From: Bacteroidota bacterium
GTDB lineage: Bacteria; Bacteroidota; Ignavibacteria; Ignavibacteriales; Melioribacteraceae
Assembly: GCA_023397505.1 (NCBI GenBank)
Contig: JAEWUC010000003.1
Location: 372,001 to 436,000, forward strand
DNA length: 64,000 nucleotides
Reading direction: 5' to 3'
The notes beneath the pieces are model-generated. The model was not told where the DNA came from. It ran no database searches and worked only from the letters and a program-made list of their open reading frames with translations. Position 1 is the stretch's first letter; each line of letters starts with the position of its first letter. Both the position numbers and the translations under genes were made by a program. Shown piece after piece: positions 63,681 to 64,000 of the stretch.

Positions 63681-64000
63681 TTAATTTTTCCAATTTACAA
63701 TTGTATTTGCAAATACTTCTTTTTCCCCGAGCAAATCTTTGATTGTAATTATAATTTCATACCTGCCCGGCTCGTTTCGGCTGAGATCGAGCTGCAAATA
63801 AATTTGAGGATCGGTTTCAAGCGTTTTATAATTTGAAGTTAGAGTAATCTCTTCGTTTTTCCCGATGCCTAAAAATTTTATAACGGCAGTTGCGGCATTT
63901 TCCAAATCACTGCTTGGTTTTTCTTCATATTCTCTTATTGAAATTTTTTGTTCGAAATTTGTCAATCCCTCAGCATCTTTTTTGAGATTGTAAACTTCAT
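63681..64000 (-). CDS. C-terminal part of a GWxTD-like protein (cut by window edge)
   Basis: The frame is open to the right edge, so about 106 C-terminal residues are visible. They read EVYNLKKDAEGLTNFEQKIS, then LDLSRNEPGRYEIIITIKDL and a final ANTIVNWKN. E-x-YNL-x-x-D-A-x-G and the closing PGRYEIIITIKD are as in the tails of GWxTD-domain proteins of the Bacteroidota/Gemmatimonadota type. The GWxTD part itself would lie beyond the window. The internal TTG at 63965 is not the real start. Confidence 0.6.
   Translation of the reverse strand, partial: EVYNLKKDAEGLTNFEQKISIREYEEKPSSDLENAATAVIKFLGIGKNEEITLTSNYKTLETDPQIYLQLDLSRNEPGRYEIIITIKDLLGEKEVFANTIVNWKN

Overview
ORGANISM. The window is AT-rich, densely coded chromosomal DNA. 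The gene set (rimP-nusA-infB-rbfA-truB-ribF-rpsO-pnp cluster, a PgpH-type 7TM-HD protein, LolA, a DUF6588 porin-like protein, a GWxTD-like tail, several secreted or lipoprotein products, weak or absent Shine-Dalgarno sequences and some TTG starts) suggests a Gram-negative member of the Bacteroidota/Chlorobiota/Ignavibacteriota group. An Ignavibacteria-like lineage is my best guess, from family resemblance only. I see no phage, plasmid or CRISPR. The recognisable mobile signals are a REP-associated transposase with its palindromes and a duplicated tRNA end. LAYOUT. From 1 to 38,979 every gene is on the minus strand. 1-5.6 kb is an envelope polysaccharide block: GT2 glycosyltransferase (cut by the edge), an O-antigen-ligase-like protein with a large inserted soluble domain, an MsbA-like ABC exporter and a SPOR-like/propeller lipoprotein. 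5.6-14 kb holds xerD, the PgpH-like c-di-AMP phosphodiesterase, a STAS protein, ligA, a RodZ-like protein and rsmB. 14-20.8 kb has rpmE, an ECF sigma factor with a membrane partner, holA, a lipoprotein cyclophilin, uppP, a beta-barrel protein, a flippase-like membrane protein and lolA. 20.8-28.6 kb has ftsK, comB, gcvT, a transaldolase-like gene, rng and dusB. 28.6-37.7 kb is the conserved translation/RNA-decay cluster pnp-rpsO-ribF-truB-rbfA-infB-nusA-rimP, preceded by hemW. 39-42.4 kb has an SCP2-like gene, a DUF6588 protein and recN. ACCESSORY REGION. 42.4-46 kb is the least ordinary part. It holds an initiator tRNA-fMet, a GIY-YIG endonuclease gene, an unrecognised membrane protein, a second copy of the tRNA 3' end with its terminator, and a REP-associated tyrosine transposase (RAYT). 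Two palindrome families bracket the RAYT, in the order A-B-RAYT-A-B'-B. GTAG-associated hairpins of the same general design also lie between rpsO and ribF. RIGHT PART. 46-64 kb carries a phosphoketolase, a histidine kinase with a polytopic sensor, cspA, a secreted serine hydrolase, a HEAT-repeat secreted protein, an RDD/lipoprotein/DsrE trio, a beta-CASP metallo-beta-lactamase, a BrkB-family protein, purL, an RsbU-type PP2C phosphatase, a DUF1846 protein and the tail of a GWxTD-like gene. HOW THEY WORK TOGETHER. Most genes serve core information processing and envelope biogenesis: lipid carrier recycling by UppP, glycan ligation, lipid flipping by the ABC exporter and lipoprotein transport by LolA. 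Regulation is suggested by the ECF sigma pair, the STAS and PP2C proteins (partner-switching components), the histidine kinase and c-di-AMP turnover. Start sites were chosen by hand where an upstream TTG/GTG reading was possible; these choices are stated in the entries.
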